The position numbers were made by a program, and so were the translations under genes. From Hyphomicrobiales bacterium (GTDB taxonomy: Bacteria > Pseudomonadota > Alphaproteobacteria > Rhizobiales > Beijerinckiaceae), in contig CAKNFJ010000001.1 in the NCBI GenBank assembly GCA_930633495.1, forward strand, positions 620,001 through 684,000: 64,000 nt of DNA, given 5' to 3'. A model generated the notes under the pieces. It searched no databases, was not told the origin of the DNA, and saw only the letters and a list, made by a program, of their open reading frames with translations. Positions 1 through 8,525 of the stretch are shown here, piece after piece; the first letter of the stretch is position 1, and each line of letters begins with the position of its first letter.

Positions 1-26
1 CGGCGCTCATGGCCCCCGTGCCTTGC

Positions 27-1307
27 TCACGGTCTGAAGCTTTCGGGATTGGCGTTGCGCAGAAAGTCGACGAGCACGTCTACCGCCACCTGCACGTCGG
101 CGGCTTCGACGGCCTCCGCCGGGTTGTGGCTGATGCCGCCGGCGCAACGCAGAAACAGCATGCCGAACGGGCAGAGATTGGCGATGGCGAGGCCGTCATG
201 CCCGGCCCCGCTCGGCAGCCGCAGCGGCGCGATGCCCTGTGCCGCGACCGATTTCTCCAGCGCCGCGACGATCGCCGGCGAGCAGACGGCCGCGTCCTCC
301 TCGTAAAAGGCGACGATCGTCGATTGGACGTTGCGGTAGGCGGCGATCGCCTCGAATGCGCGCTTGAGGTCGCGCATGGCGGCGTGGCGCGCCTCATCCG
401 AAGGGCTGCGCAAGTCGAGCGAGAACTCGGCCCGCGAGGCAATGACATTGACCGCGCTCGGCGCAATGGCGATGCGCCCGACCGTCGCGACGACGTCGCG
501 CCGCATCGAGGCGACGCGCTCGACTGCCAGGATCATCTCCGCCGCCGCGGTGCAGGCGTCGCGGCGCAGGTTCATGGGCACGGTTCCGGCATGGCCGGCG
601 ACGCCGTCGATGGTGATGGTGAAACGGCTGGCGCCGCTGATCGCCGTGACGATGCCGACCGGCAGGTCGCGCTCCTCCAGCACCGGCCCTTGTTCGATAT
701 GCACCTCGACATAGCCGAGGACCGCCGCCGGATCCCGCCGGATGCCGGGAATCCCCTCCGGATCGCAGCCGAACTCGGTCAGCGCCCGGCGCAGCGAGAC
801 GCCGTCCGCATCGCAAACGTCGAGCACGGCGGAATCGAAGCGGCCGGCGACGGCGCGCGCGCCGTTCAGCGTCACCGGGAAGCGCACGCCCTCCTCGTCC
901 CCGAAGGCGATCACCTCGATCGCGAAGGGCGGATCGCCCCCCTCCTCCCGCAAGCGCTGGACCGCCTGGATCGCGACGATCACGCCGAGATTGCCATCGT
1001 ATTTGCCGGCATTGCGGACCGTGTCGATATGCGAGCCGAGCAGCAGGGTCGGCATGCCTGCGTCGAGGCCGGCGCTGCGGCCAACGAGATTGCCGACGTC
1101 GTCGACATGGGTCGCCATGCCGGCCTCCCGCATCCAGGTCTCGACCTGGTCGATCGCCTGCCGGTGCTCGGTCGTGAGGAAGAGCCGCGTCAACGCGCCC
1201 TGATCGCTGGAGAAGCGCGCCAGATCGTCGAGGCGGCGCATGACCTCGTCGCCGTCCGGCGCCGGCACGGCGCGATCGTCAAGAAAGCTGCTCTGTCCGG
1301 CTGTCAT
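27..1307 (-). CDS. allC: Allantoate amidohydrolase (M20-type Zn hydrolase)
   Basis: A 426-residue M20-family amidohydrolase, predicted to hydrolyse allantoate to ureidoglycine/ureidoglycolate, carbon dioxide and ammonia in the cytoplasm. Metal-site motifs are visible in the usual order: LLGSHIDTV, GKYDGNLGV, FGDEEGVRF, YVEVHIEQGP and, near the C-terminus, SGAGHDGLAIA. The length is normal for the family. It is the last gene of the gcl-hyi-glxR-allC run, 100 bases after glxR. N-carbamoyl-L-amino acid hydrolases and beta-ureidopropionases share this fold and these motifs, so the substrate assignment rests mainly on the glyoxylate-pathway neighbours. Confidence 0.88.
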   Translation of the reverse strand: MTAGQSSFLDDRAVPAPDGDEVMRRLDDLARFSSDQGALTRLFLTTEHRQAIDQVETWMREAGMATHVDDVGNLVGRSAGLDAGMPTLLLGSHIDTVRNAGKYDGNLGVIVAIQAVQRLREEGGDPPFAIEVIAFGDEEGVRFPVTLNGARAVAGRFDSAVLDVCDADGVSLRRALTEFGCDPEGIPGIRRDPAAVLGYVEVHIEQGPVLEERDLPVGIVTAISGASRFTITIDGVAGHAGTVPMNLRRDACTAAAEMILAVERVASMRRDVVATVGRIAIAPSAVNVIASRAEFSLDLRSPSDEARHAAMRDLKRAFEAIAAYRNVQSTIVAFYEEDAAVCSPAIVAALEKSVAAQGIAPLRLPSGAGHDGLAIANLCPFGMLFLRCAGGISHNPAEAVEAADVQVAVDVLVDFLRNANPESFRP

Positions 1308-1332
1308 GGGCCTGCCTCGCGCAAATGGGTTT

Positions 1333-1352
1333 GCGGCGGCTCAAGCCGCCGC
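1333..1352 (-). terminator. Hairpin between glxR and allC
   Basis: A 9-base inverted repeat with a two-base loop (GCGGCGGCT / AGCCGCCGC) lies in the 100-base gap between the glxR stop and the allC start. There is no T-run, so it may be a processing or attenuation structure that lowers allC expression rather than a full terminator. Confidence 0.35.
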
Positions 1353-1407
1353 GTCCGGCGCGACGCAGATCGCGCGGAAATCGCCGAGATCGATGAGCGT
1401 CGCGCCG

Positions 1408-2301
1408 TCAGGCCTTCGCCGCCTGACCGATCTCGAAATTCGCGAGCGTCTCCAGCGCTCGCACCATGCCGGAATGGTCCCAGGCCGCACCGCCATGGGC
1501 CGCGCAGGCGTTGAACAGCTCCTGCGCCGTCGCCGTGTTCGGCAGCGAGACGCCGAGCGCACGCGCCGTCGACAAGGCAAGGTTCAGGTCCTTCTGGTGC
1601 AGCTCGATGCGGAAGCCCGGCTGGAAGGTGCGGTTGATCATGCGCTCGCCATGCACCTCCAGGATGCGCGAGGAGGCAAAGCCCCCCATCAGCGCCTGGC
1701 GGACCTTGGCGGGATCGGCGCCCGCCTTGGAAGCGAACAGCAGCGCCTCGCCCACCGCCTCGATATTGAGGGCGACGATGATCTGGTTGGCGACCTTGGT
1801 GGTCTGCCCGTCGCCATTGCCGCCGACCAGGGTGATGTTCTTGCCCATCAGCTCGAAGAGCGGCTTGACCGTGTCGAAGGCGCCTTGCGGCCCGCCGGCC
1901 ATGATCGAGAGCGTGCCCGCCTTGGCTCCGACCTCGCCGCCCGAGACCGGCGCGTCGAGATAGTCGCAGCCGAGCGCGTTGATCCGCCTGGCGAATTCCT
2001 TCGTCGCCACCGGCGAGATCGAGCTCATGTCGACGACGATCTTGCCCTTCGACAGGCCCTTGGCGACGCCGCCTTCGCCGAACAGCACCGCCTCGACATG
2101 CGGGGTGTCCGGCACCATCGTGATGACGATGTCGGCCTTCTGCGCGACCTCACTGGCCGAGGCGCAGCCGTGGCCGCCGGCCGCGGTCAGCTCCTGCGGA
2201 ACCCCTGAGCGGCTGAAGAGATGGACCTCATGGCCGCCCTTGACGAGCTGGCCCGCCATCGGCGCTCCCATGATGCCAAGCCCGATGAAACCGATCTTCA
2301 T
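1408..2301 (-). CDS. glxR: Tartronate semialdehyde reductase (2-hydroxy-3-oxopropionate reductase)
   Basis: A 297-residue beta-hydroxyacid dehydrogenase that reduces tartronate semialdehyde to D-glycerate with NAD(P)H. The N-terminal Rossmann motif GFIGLGIMGAPMA is intact, as are the substrate-binding DAPVSGGEVGA segment and the catalytic-lysine region TKVANQ. It is the third gene of the glyoxylate-to-glycerate operon, 24 bases after hyi, which points to the gcl-linked GlxR role rather than 3-hydroxyisobutyrate dehydrogenase. Either could be proposed from the fold alone. Confidence 0.92.
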   Translation of the reverse strand: MKIGFIGLGIMGAPMAGQLVKGGHEVHLFSRSGVPQELTAAGGHGCASASEVAQKADIVITMVPDTPHVEAVLFGEGGVAKGLSKGKIVVDMSSISPVATKEFARRINALGCDYLDAPVSGGEVGAKAGTLSIMAGGPQGAFDTVKPLFELMGKNITLVGGNGDGQTTKVANQIIVALNIEAVGEALLFASKAGADPAKVRQALMGGFASSRILEVHGERMINRTFQPGFRIELHQKDLNLALSTARALGVSLPNTATAQELFNACAAHGGAAWDHSGMVRALETLANFEIGQAAKA

Positions 2302-2325
2302 GACGTGCCCTCCGGCTTTTTTGCG

Positions 2326-3105
2326 TCAGCGCGTTGCGTTCTGGAGCCAGCCGAGACCCTCGACCGTGCCGGCCTTCGGCTTGTATTCACAGCCGATCCA
2401 GCCGGAATAGCCGAGCCTGTCGATGTGCCCGAACAGGTAATCGTAGTTGATCTCGCCGGTGCCGGGCTCGTTGCGGCCGGGATTGTCGGCGAGCTGCATA
2501 TGGGCGATGCGCGGCAGAAGCTTCGCGATCGTCGCGGCCAGCTCACCCTCCATGCGCTGCATGTGATAGATGTCGTATTGCAGCTTGAGGTTGTCGGAGC
2601 TCGTCGCGTCGATGATGGCGATGCCCTCGGCCGAGCGGTTCACGAAATAGCCGGGGATGTCGTAGCTGTTGATCGGCTCCATGATCAGCAGGATGCCTTC
2701 CCGCTTCAGCGCCGCGGCGGCGAAGGCGAGGTTGTCGATCAGCGTCTGCCGCGCCTTGTCCCGATCGACACCCGCCGGCGCCAGCCCCGCCAGGCAGTTG
2801 ACCATCTTGCCGTCGAGCGCCTTGGCGTATTCGATCGCCTTGCCGACGCCGTCCTGGAACTCGCCGACGCGGTCCGGGAGGCAGCCAAGGCCGCGCTCGC
2901 CCTTCTCCCAGTCGCCGCCCGGCAGGTTGAACAGCACCTGCGTCAGCTTGTTGCCGTGCAGCTTCTCCGCTACCTGCTCCTTCGGGAAGGCGTAGGGGAA
3001 GAGAAACTCGACGCCCTTGAAACCTGCCGCGGCGGCGGCATCGAAGCGGTCGAGGAAGGCGTGCTCGTTGAAGAGCATCGTCAGGTTGGCACAGAACTTC
3101 GGCAT
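2326..3105 (-). CDS. hyi: Hydroxypyruvate isomerase
   Basis: A 259-residue TIM-barrel protein of the xylose-isomerase-like family that interconverts hydroxypyruvate and tartronate semialdehyde. The start MPKFCANLTMLF was chosen because AGGAGGAG sits 7-8 bases upstream; an upstream in-frame start would overlap gcl and lacks such a site. Family segments visible are MEPINSYDIPGYF, QYDIYHMQRMEG and HMQLADNPGRNEPGTGEI. It lies 35 bases after gcl and 24 bases before glxR, the canonical order. Confidence 0.93.
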   Translation of the reverse strand: MPKFCANLTMLFNEHAFLDRFDAAAAAGFKGVEFLFPYAFPKEQVAEKLHGNKLTQVLFNLPGGDWEKGERGLGCLPDRVGEFQDGVGKAIEYAKALDGKMVNCLAGLAPAGVDRDKARQTLIDNLAFAAAALKREGILLIMEPINSYDIPGYFVNRSAEGIAIIDATSSDNLKLQYDIYHMQRMEGELAATIAKLLPRIAHMQLADNPGRNEPGTGEINYDYLFGHIDRLGYSGWIGCEYKPKAGTVEGLGWLQNATR

Positions 3106-3140
3106 GTCTTGAAACTCCTCCTGGAATCGCCCGGCCGGGA

Positions 3141-4916
3141 TCAATCGAGCAGCGCGATGGCTGTCGGCGCGTCCTCGGCGTTGAGCGCGAGGTCCTCGAA
3201 CTCCGTCACCTTGTCGATATCCGTCCCCATCGCGACGTTGGTGACGCGCTCGAGAATGATCTCGACCACCACCGGCACGCGGAACTCGGCCATGAGCTGC
3301 TTGGCCCGCTCGAAGGCCGGCAGGATGTCCTGCGGCTCGCTCACCCGGATCGCCTTGCAGCCGAGGCCCTCGACAACCTTCACATGGTCGACGCCATAGA
3401 CGCCGAGCTCGGGTGCGTTGAGGTTCTCGAAGGACAGCTGCACGCAGTAGTCCATGTTGAAGCCGCGCTGGGACTGGCGGATCAGCCCGAGATAGGAGTT
3501 GTTGACGAGGACATGGATGTAGGGCGTCCTGAACTGGGCGCCGACCGCCAACTCCTCGATCAGGAACTGGAAATCATAGTCGCCCGAGATCGCCACCACC
3601 GGGGTCTCCGGCGTGGCGGCGCAGACGCCGAGCGCCGCCGGTATCGTCCAGCCGAGCGGCCCCGCCTGTCCGCAGTTGATCCAGCCGCGCGGCTTGTAGA
3701 CATGCAGGAACTGGGCGGCAGCGATCTGCGACAGGCCGATGGTGCTGACATAGGTCGTGTCGCGACCGAAGGCCTTGTTCATCTCCTCGTAGACGCGCTG
3801 CGGCTTGATCGGGCTCTCGTCGAAATGCGTGCGGCGCTGCAGGGTGCGCTTGCGCTGCCGGCATTCCTCAGCCCAGGCCGACCGGTCCTTGAGCTTGTCG
3901 GCAGCCCGCCATTCGGTCGCGACGGCCACGAACAGCTCAAGTGCGGCACCGGCATCCGAGGCGATGCCGTAATCCGGCGCGAAGACCCGGCCGATCTGCG
4001 TCGGCTCGATGTCGACATGGGTGAAGCTGCGCCCCTTGGTATAAACCTCGACGGTGCCGGTGTGGCGATTGGCCCAGCGGTTGCCGATGCCGAGCACATG
4101 ATCCGAAGCGAGCAGGGTCGCGTTGCCGTAGCGGTGGCTCGTCTGCAGCCCGGCCATGCCGACCATCAGCGGATGGTCGTCCGGGATCGTGCCCCAGCCC
4201 ATCAGGGTCGGCACGACCGGGACACCGGTGATCTCGGCGAATTCGACCAGCAGATCCGAGGCATCCGCGTTGACGACGCCGCCGCCGGCGACGATCAGCG
4301 GCCGCTCGGCCGCGTTCAGCAGGGTCAGCACCTTCTCGATCTGGGCGCGCGTCGCCGCCGGCTTGTAGACGGGCAGCGGCTGGTAGGTGTCGGGATCGAA
4401 CTCGATCTCGGCGGTCTGCACGTCGAACGGCAGGTCGATCAGCACCGGGCCGGGGCGGCCACTGCGCATGAGATGGAAGGCCTGCTGGAAGATGCCCGGG
4501 ACCTGCGCCGGCTCGCGCGCCATCACCGCCCATTTGGTCACGGGCTTGGCGATCGACTCGATATCGACGGCCTGGAAATCCTCCTTGTGCAGCCGGGCGC
4601 GCGGCGCCTGGCCGGTGATGCACAGGATCGGGATCGAATCCGCCCAGGCCGAGTAGAGCCCGGTGATCATGTCGGTGCCCGCCGGCCCCGAGGTGCCGAT
4701 GCAGACGCCGATATTGCCGGCCCGGGCGCGGGTATAGCCCTCGGCCATGTGCGAGGCGGCCTCGACATGGCGCGCCAGGATGTGGCCGATGCGGTTGCGC
4801 GGCCTCATCGCGGCATAGAAGGGGTTGATCGCGGCGCCCGGCACGCCGAAGGCCTGCTTCACGCCCTCCAACTCCAGGATCCGCACGGCGGCCTCGGCAG
4901 CGGTCATCTTCGGCAT
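3141..4916 (-). CDS. gcl: Glyoxylate carboligase
   Basis: A 591-residue thiamine-diphosphate enzyme that condenses two glyoxylates to tartronate semialdehyde and carbon dioxide. Domains run PYR (about 1-170), central (190-330) and PP (370-560). In the [16 protein letters not shown] segment Val51 replaces the glutamate that nearly all other ThDP enzymes use; this valine is diagnostic of Gcl. The ThDP/Mg motif [11 protein letters not shown] through VNNSYLGL is intact. It is the first gene of the minus-strand operon, divergent from a LysR gene. Length matches the family. Confidence 0.96.
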   Translation of the reverse strand: MPKMTAAEAAVRILELEGVKQAFGVPGAAINPFYAAMRPRNRIGHILARHVEAASHMAEGYTRARAGNIGVCIGTSGPAGTDMITGLYSAWADSIPILCITGQAPRARLHKEDFQAVDIESIAKPVTKWAVMAREPAQVPGIFQQAFHLMRSGRPGPVLIDLPFDVQTAEIEFDPDTYQPLPVYKPAATRAQIEKVLTLLNAAERPLIVAGGGVVNADASDLLVEFAEITGVPVVPTLMGWGTIPDDHPLMVGMAGLQTSHRYGNATLLASDHVLGIGNRWANRHTGTVEVYTKGRSFTHVDIEPTQIGRVFAPDYGIASDAGAALELFVAVATEWRAADKLKDRSAWAEECRQRKRTLQRRTHFDESPIKPQRVYEEMNKAFGRDTTYVSTIGLSQIAAAQFLHVYKPRGWINCGQAGPLGWTIPAALGVCAATPETPVVAISGDYDFQFLIEELAVGAQFRTPYIHVLVNNSYLGLIRQSQRGFNMDYCVQLSFENLNAPELGVYGVDHVKVVEGLGCKAIRVSEPQDILPAFERAKQLMAEFRVPVVVEIILERVTNVAMGTDIDKVTEFEDLALNAEDAPTAIALLD

Positions 4917-5011
4917 GGCCTACCCTCCGTTCGGCGCATCGGCGCCCGTTGTCTGGGATAAGGAGTGACAGGCAGCGATCGATCGGTCCAATATATCGTT
5001 CGTTGCTATCA

Positions 5012-5026
5012 ATATGTATTTCATAT
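5012..5026. promoter_or_regulatory. Probable LysR-type operator between gcl and lysR
   Basis: The 147-base gcl/lysR divergent region is markedly AT-rich around 4988-5030. It contains the dyad ATATG-N5-CATAT, the spacing expected of a LysR box (T-N11-A). It lies about 95 bases upstream of gcl and 38 bases upstream of lysR, suiting autoregulation plus activation of the glyoxylate operon by the adjacent regulator. Confidence 0.5.
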
Positions 5027-5063
5027 AGGTTTGACACCTGATCGCGCCCCGGGGGAGCCCGAG

Positions 5064-5942
5064 ATGGAACTGCGTCACCTGCGTTACTTCGTGGTCCTGG
5101 CCGAGGAGCTGAGCTTCACGGCGGCCGCCCAGAAGCTGAACATGTCCCAACCGCCGCTGAGCCAGCAGATCCGCGACCTCGAATACGAGCTGAAGACCGA
5201 GCTGTTCCGCCGCAATAGCCGGCAGGTCGAGCTCACCGCCGCCGGCCACGCCTTCCGTCGCCATGCGCTCGCCATCCTCGCGCAGACCCGGCAGGCCACA
5301 GCTCAGGTCCGGGCAATCGGCCAGGGTCGCGCCGGAATCATCAATGTGGCGACGACGAATTCGGTGCTGCTGAGCGGCCTGTCGACAGCAATCGCTGAAT
5401 TCCAGCGCCTGCACCCGGATGTCGAGATCACCATCGACGAATTGCCGCCGCAGGAACAGATCGAGGCGCTGAAGGCGCGGCGTGTCGATATCTGCTTCCT
5501 GCGCCTCGCACCCAGCGACCGCGACCTCGTCATCCGTCGCGTCTGGAGCGAGAGCATCGGGCTGGCGGTCCCGGCCGGCCATCCGCTGGCGAGGAAGAAG
5601 ACGACGACGATCCTCGCCCTGAAGGACGAGGATTTCGTGTTCTACCGGATGCGCGACTCCGCCTTCGCCGCGCATCTCTATTCGTTCTGCGCCCAGCTCG
5701 GCTTCCTGCCTCGGATCGTGCAGCAGGTGATCGAATCGATGTCGATCGCCAGCCTCGTCTCGGCCGGGCTCGGCATCGGCTTCGTTCCGGAGTCCGTCGG
5801 GCGGCAAAGCCTGCCCAATCTTCGCTACCTGCGGATCACAGGCCCCTGCCCGGTCGGCGATGTGCATGCGGTCACGCAAAAGGGCGCCGAGCCGATCATC
5901 GACCAATTCGTCGCATTCGTCGCGCAAGGCAAGGCGGAGTGA
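5064..5942 (+). CDS. LysR-family transcriptional regulator of the gcl operon
   Basis: A 292-residue LysR regulator. The start MELRHLRYF is the standard family start; an upstream in-frame start exists but would translate the operator region. The winged HTH spans about 1-60 (FTAAAQKLNMSQPPLSQQI) and the LysR substrate-binding domain about 90-285. It is divergent from gcl across 147 bases holding a LysR-box-like dyad, so the glyoxylate/allantoate operon is its likely target. The ligand (glyoxylate, allantoin or a later intermediate) cannot be read from the sequence. Confidence 0.9.
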   Translation: MELRHLRYFVVLAEELSFTAAAQKLNMSQPPLSQQIRDLEYELKTELFRRNSRQVELTAAGHAFRRHALAILAQTRQATAQVRAIGQGRAGIINVATTNSVLLSGLSTAIAEFQRLHPDVEITIDELPPQEQIEALKARRVDICFLRLAPSDRDLVIRRVWSESIGLAVPAGHPLARKKTTTILALKDEDFVFYRMRDSAFAAHLYSFCAQLGFLPRIVQQVIESMSIASLVSAGLGIGFVPESVGRQSLPNLRYLRITGPCPVGDVHAVTQKGAEPIIDQFVAFVAQGKAE

Positions 5943-6306
5943 ACGGGACAGGCCGATCCTCATGGCGATCGATGCCGAACAGGTTGGAGCGAAGAGTCCG
6001 GCCCCCATGAACACGGCGTTGCCCAGTGCCGTCATGCTCGCCCTCGTGGCGAGCATCCACGTCTTGACCACGACCTTCGACCAGCGAAGACGTGGATGGT
6101 CGGGACAAGCCCGACCATGACGGGACTGTCGTGTTCATGGCTTCCGGGCTCAGGCCTGAGGCCCGCCCCGGAATGAAGGCGCGGTTCCGTGTGAAATCAG
6201 CGCGCTAGAGCAATTCCGCAATTCCCCGAATCGTGGAATTGCTCTAGGCCTTTGTTTTATCGCGTTTTCTTCACGCGAACCGGTATCCACTTCGCTCGAA
6301 AACACT
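5943..6306. other. Intergenic region with repeats, no gene
   Basis: These 364 bases between the convergent lysR and NMT1-type binding-protein genes contain no credible coding sequence. They hold a hairpin at 6096-6118 and most of a longer palindromic repeat beginning at 6205. The remainder shows nothing I recognise. Confidence 0.7.
6096..6118. repeat. REP-like hairpin
   Basis: A perfect 9-base inverted repeat ATGGTCGGG / CCCGACCAT with a 5-base loop. It is not followed by a T-run on either strand, so it looks more like a dispersed REP-type element than a rho-independent terminator, although its place between convergent genes would let it protect 3' ends. Confidence 0.45.
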
Positions 6307-6310
6307 CTAG
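6205..6310. repeat. Dispersed palindromic repeat, copy 1
   Basis: The element starts with a 13-base perfect inverted repeat (CTAGAGCAATTCC at 6205-6217 and its complement at 6235-6247). A 61-base conserved segment (6250-6310) then runs from TTTGTTTTATCGCG to TCGAAAACACTCTAG. A near-identical segment recurs at 7942-8003. The terminal CTAG supplies the TAG stop codon of the minus-strand gene at 6307. Confidence 0.75.
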
Positions 6311-7356
6311 CCCGCGAGCGAGCGGATCCGCTCCTGTTCCGGCGGCAGGAAGGAGCGGTCGAACACTTCGCGGACGGAGGGCGTGCGCGGCAGCTTCTTG
6401 GTCTCGACGATCAGCGCGATCAGGCGGCCGAGACGGGCATCGTCCATGTCTCCGACGCCGATCTTCTTGCCTTCCGGATGCGCCATCTCGCTCTTCAGCG
6501 TGCCGACGAGGCGGGTGAGATTGACGTCGCGCCGGATCGAGGGATCGCGCTTGGCCAGCGCTTCTATCGCGACGTTCGGGTCCTTGGCGGTGTCGGCGAG
6601 CGCCTTGTTGAAGGCCCGCACCATCCCGGAGAGCGCGCGCGGATCGCTGTTATAGAGCTCGCGCGTCACGAACAGCGTGTTGCCGTACATGTCGGGCAAA
6701 TGGTCGGCATAGTTCAGGAAGCGCAGCTCCTTGCGCCCGTCGATGCCCAGCGGCGCCACCGAGGCGATGATGGTGTTGACGAAGCCGAACACGCCGTCGG
6801 CCCCCTTGCCCTTCACCATGTCGGCGACCTGGTTACCCATCGCGGCGGGCGACTCGATGACCTTGACCTTGCTCGTGTCGACACCGTTGGCGCGCGCGAA
6901 CATGTCGAAGGTGATCAGCGCCGCATCGACCGGATGGCCGGAGATCGTCTTGCCCTCGAAATCCTTGGGCGTGCGGATCGGACTGTCGGCCGGAACGGCG
7001 ATGGTGAAGGGCACGCTGTTGAAGGTCGTGTAGATCGCCACCGGCCCCTGGTTCGGCGCACTGCGGGCGATGCGCTCGATCAGCGCCGTGATGTCGCCGT
7101 AGCCGGCGTCGAAATTCCCCGCGGAGACCTTGGGAATGATCGCCGCCGCGCCATCGCCCGGCGAAAAGGCGATCTCGAGCCCCTCCTCGCGCAGATAGCC
7201 GCGATCATCCGCCAGCAGGAAGAACGAGACCGGACCGGAATAGGAGGTGTTGAGCAAGAGCTTGTAGCGGTGTGCCTGCGCGGAGGCGCCCAGCGGAATG
7301 GCGGCCGCACCAGCGGCCAGGCCTGCGGAAAAGACGCGACGGTTCATGATCGGCAT
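6307..7356 (-). CDS. ABC substrate-binding protein, NMT1/THI5-like (orphan)
   Basis: A 349-residue periplasmic binding protein of the SsuA/NMT1 type. The start MPIMNRRVFSAG was chosen because GGAGGAAAC precedes it at good spacing; a start three codons in is possible. The N-terminus carries an RR followed by a hydrophobic stretch ending ASAQA, a Tat- or Sec-type signal. The mature part opens YKLLLNTSYSGPVSFFLLADDRGY, the usual first lobe. No permease or ATPase gene is adjacent. It follows uraH on the same strand (115 bases), so it may bind a purine-degradation compound. Its stop codon lies in a dispersed repeat. Confidence 0.85.
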   Translation of the reverse strand: MPIMNRRVFSAGLAAGAAAIPLGASAQAHRYKLLLNTSYSGPVSFFLLADDRGYLREEGLEIAFSPGDGAAAIIPKVSAGNFDAGYGDITALIERIARSAPNQGPVAIYTTFNSVPFTIAVPADSPIRTPKDFEGKTISGHPVDAALITFDMFARANGVDTSKVKVIESPAAMGNQVADMVKGKGADGVFGFVNTIIASVAPLGIDGRKELRFLNYADHLPDMYGNTLFVTRELYNSDPRALSGMVRAFNKALADTAKDPNVAIEALAKRDPSIRRDVNLTRLVGTLKSEMAHPEGKKIGVGDMDDARLGRLIALIVETKKLPRTPSVREVFDRSFLPPEQERIRSLAG

Positions 7357-7471
7357 GATGTTTCCTCCTGCGAGACGATGCGGCGATCGCGATGCCGGGA
7401 TGCTGCGTCCGGTCTTGCATCGCGTTCGAACGGTGGATGAGCTCCCTGCCTTCCGGCCCGTGGAGAGGTTT

Positions 7472-7825
7472 TCAGCTGCCGCGATAGGTCGAGCAGCTTC
7501 CCGGCGTGCACAGCAAAGGCACATGGTAGTGCTGCTTCACATCGAAGACCGAGAAGCGCACCACGGGGCGATCGACGAAGGGCGCCGGGTCGCCCGCGCC
7601 CGCCTGGCTGCGGAAATGCGCGTCGACATGGAAGACGAGCTCGAATTCGCCGACCTTGGCGTCGGCGGGGGCGAGCATCGGTGTGTCGGTCCGGCCGTCC
7701 TGGTTGGTCGTCGCCGATTTGATCAGCGTCCAGCCGTCGCCCTGCTTCATCGAGAGATCGATGCGGCAACCCGCCACCGGGCGGCCGCGGTTGGAATCGA
7801 GGACATGGGTGGTGATGCCGGCCAT
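7472..7825 (-). CDS. uraH: 5-hydroxyisourate hydrolase (cytoplasmic)
   Basis: A 117-residue transthyretin-related protein that hydrolyses 5-hydroxyisourate to OHCU, the step after urate oxidation. Signature elements are the N-terminal ITTHVLD histidine motif, an internal arginine/histidine segment (FHVDAHFR, KQHYHVPLL) and the C-terminal tetrapeptide YRGS. The start MAGITTHVLD has GGGGAG at good spacing; longer in-frame starts would translate a dispersed repeat. No signal peptide is present. It is followed by the NMT1-type binding protein and preceded by an exported paralogue and uraD. Confidence 0.94.
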   Translation of the reverse strand: MAGITTHVLDSNRGRPVAGCRIDLSMKQGDGWTLIKSATTNQDGRTDTPMLAPADAKVGEFELVFHVDAHFRSQAGAGDPAPFVDRPVVRFSVFDVKQHYHVPLLCTPGSCSTYRGS

Positions 7826-7841
7826 GAAAATGCTCCCCAGA

Positions 7842-8003
7842 GCATCGGACCGGGAAGCGGTATCCGCTTCGGGACAATCCGATGCATTGACAAAGAGATC
7901 GATCGCGAATTCGCGTCCGCCGGGACGCACGGCGATCCAGGCTTTTGTTTTGTCGCGCTTTCTTCACGCGAACCGGTGTCCACTTCGCTCGAAAGCGCTC
8001 TAG
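7842..8003. repeat. Dispersed palindromic repeat, copy 2
   Basis: It opens with the nested dyad GCATCGGA / TCCGATGC (7842-7885, inner arms GAAGCGG / CCGCTTC). After about 56 variable bases comes the conserved segment at 7942-8003, from CTTTTGTTTTGTCGCG to TCGAAAGCGCTCTAG, which matches copy 1 at almost every base. It fills almost the whole gap between the two transthyretin-family genes, and its CTAG end forms the stop codon of the upstream one. Confidence 0.72.
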
Positions 8004-8488
8004 CTGCCGCGGTAGTAGGAATAGCCCCAGGGCGAGAACAGCACGGGCAGATGGTAGCGCTGTCCGAGATCGGCGATGACGAAGCGGATGGGGACGGTCT
8101 TCAGGAAGTTGGGCGTCGGCAACTGCGCGTTCCGCGCCCGGAAATAATCCTCGAGATGCAGCAGCAGCTCGTAGCGCCCGGCCTTCAGCGCATCGTCGAC
8201 GAGCAGCGGCTCGGCGGTGCGCCCGGTCTCCGCCGTCGTGACCGTCTTGAGCGGGCGGTAGCGGTCACCGTCGAGAATGGCGAGGTCGCAGCGCATGCCC
8301 GCCCCCGGCAGACCATGATAGGTGTCGATCGCATGCATGGTCAGGCGCGGGCTCAAGCCGGTCTGCGATACCGGCGCGACCGTCAGCGCCCCGGGCTGCT
8401 GGGTCTGCGCCTGGGCAAGAGCCGGCACGGCGACGACCGCCGCGCCCGCAGCCAGGACCCGTCTCCGGTCGGTGATCAGCTGAGCCAT
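8000..8488 (-). CDS. Exported transthyretin-like protein (periplasmic hydroxyisourate hydrolase homologue)
   Basis: A 162-residue paralogue of the neighbouring uraH. The start MAQLITDRRRVLAAG has GGAG upstream and gives a short Tat-like signal (RRR, then AAGAAVVAVPALAQAQ with a likely cleavage near residues 28-30). The mature domain keeps the family features LTMHAIDTYHGLPG, GRYELLLHLEDYF, QRYHLPVLFSPWGYS and the C-terminal YRGS, so it should be catalytically competent. The N-terminal histidine motif is MHAID rather than THVLD. It lies 37 bases after uraD. Its stop codon falls inside a dispersed repeat. Confidence 0.86.
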   Translation of the reverse strand: MAQLITDRRRVLAAGAAVVAVPALAQAQTQQPGALTVAPVSQTGLSPRLTMHAIDTYHGLPGAGMRCDLAILDGDRYRPLKTVTTAETGRTAEPLLVDDALKAGRYELLLHLEDYFRARNAQLPTPNFLKTVPIRFVIADLGQRYHLPVLFSPWGYSYYRGS

Positions 8489-8525
8489 GCCTTCCACTCC
8501 TTTCGCCTGGTTGCGGCAGCGCCCG

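Noticed and set aside
9..1514. A 501-codon plus-strand frame opposite allC
   Set aside because: It is antisense to an intact M20 amidohydrolase and shows shadow composition.
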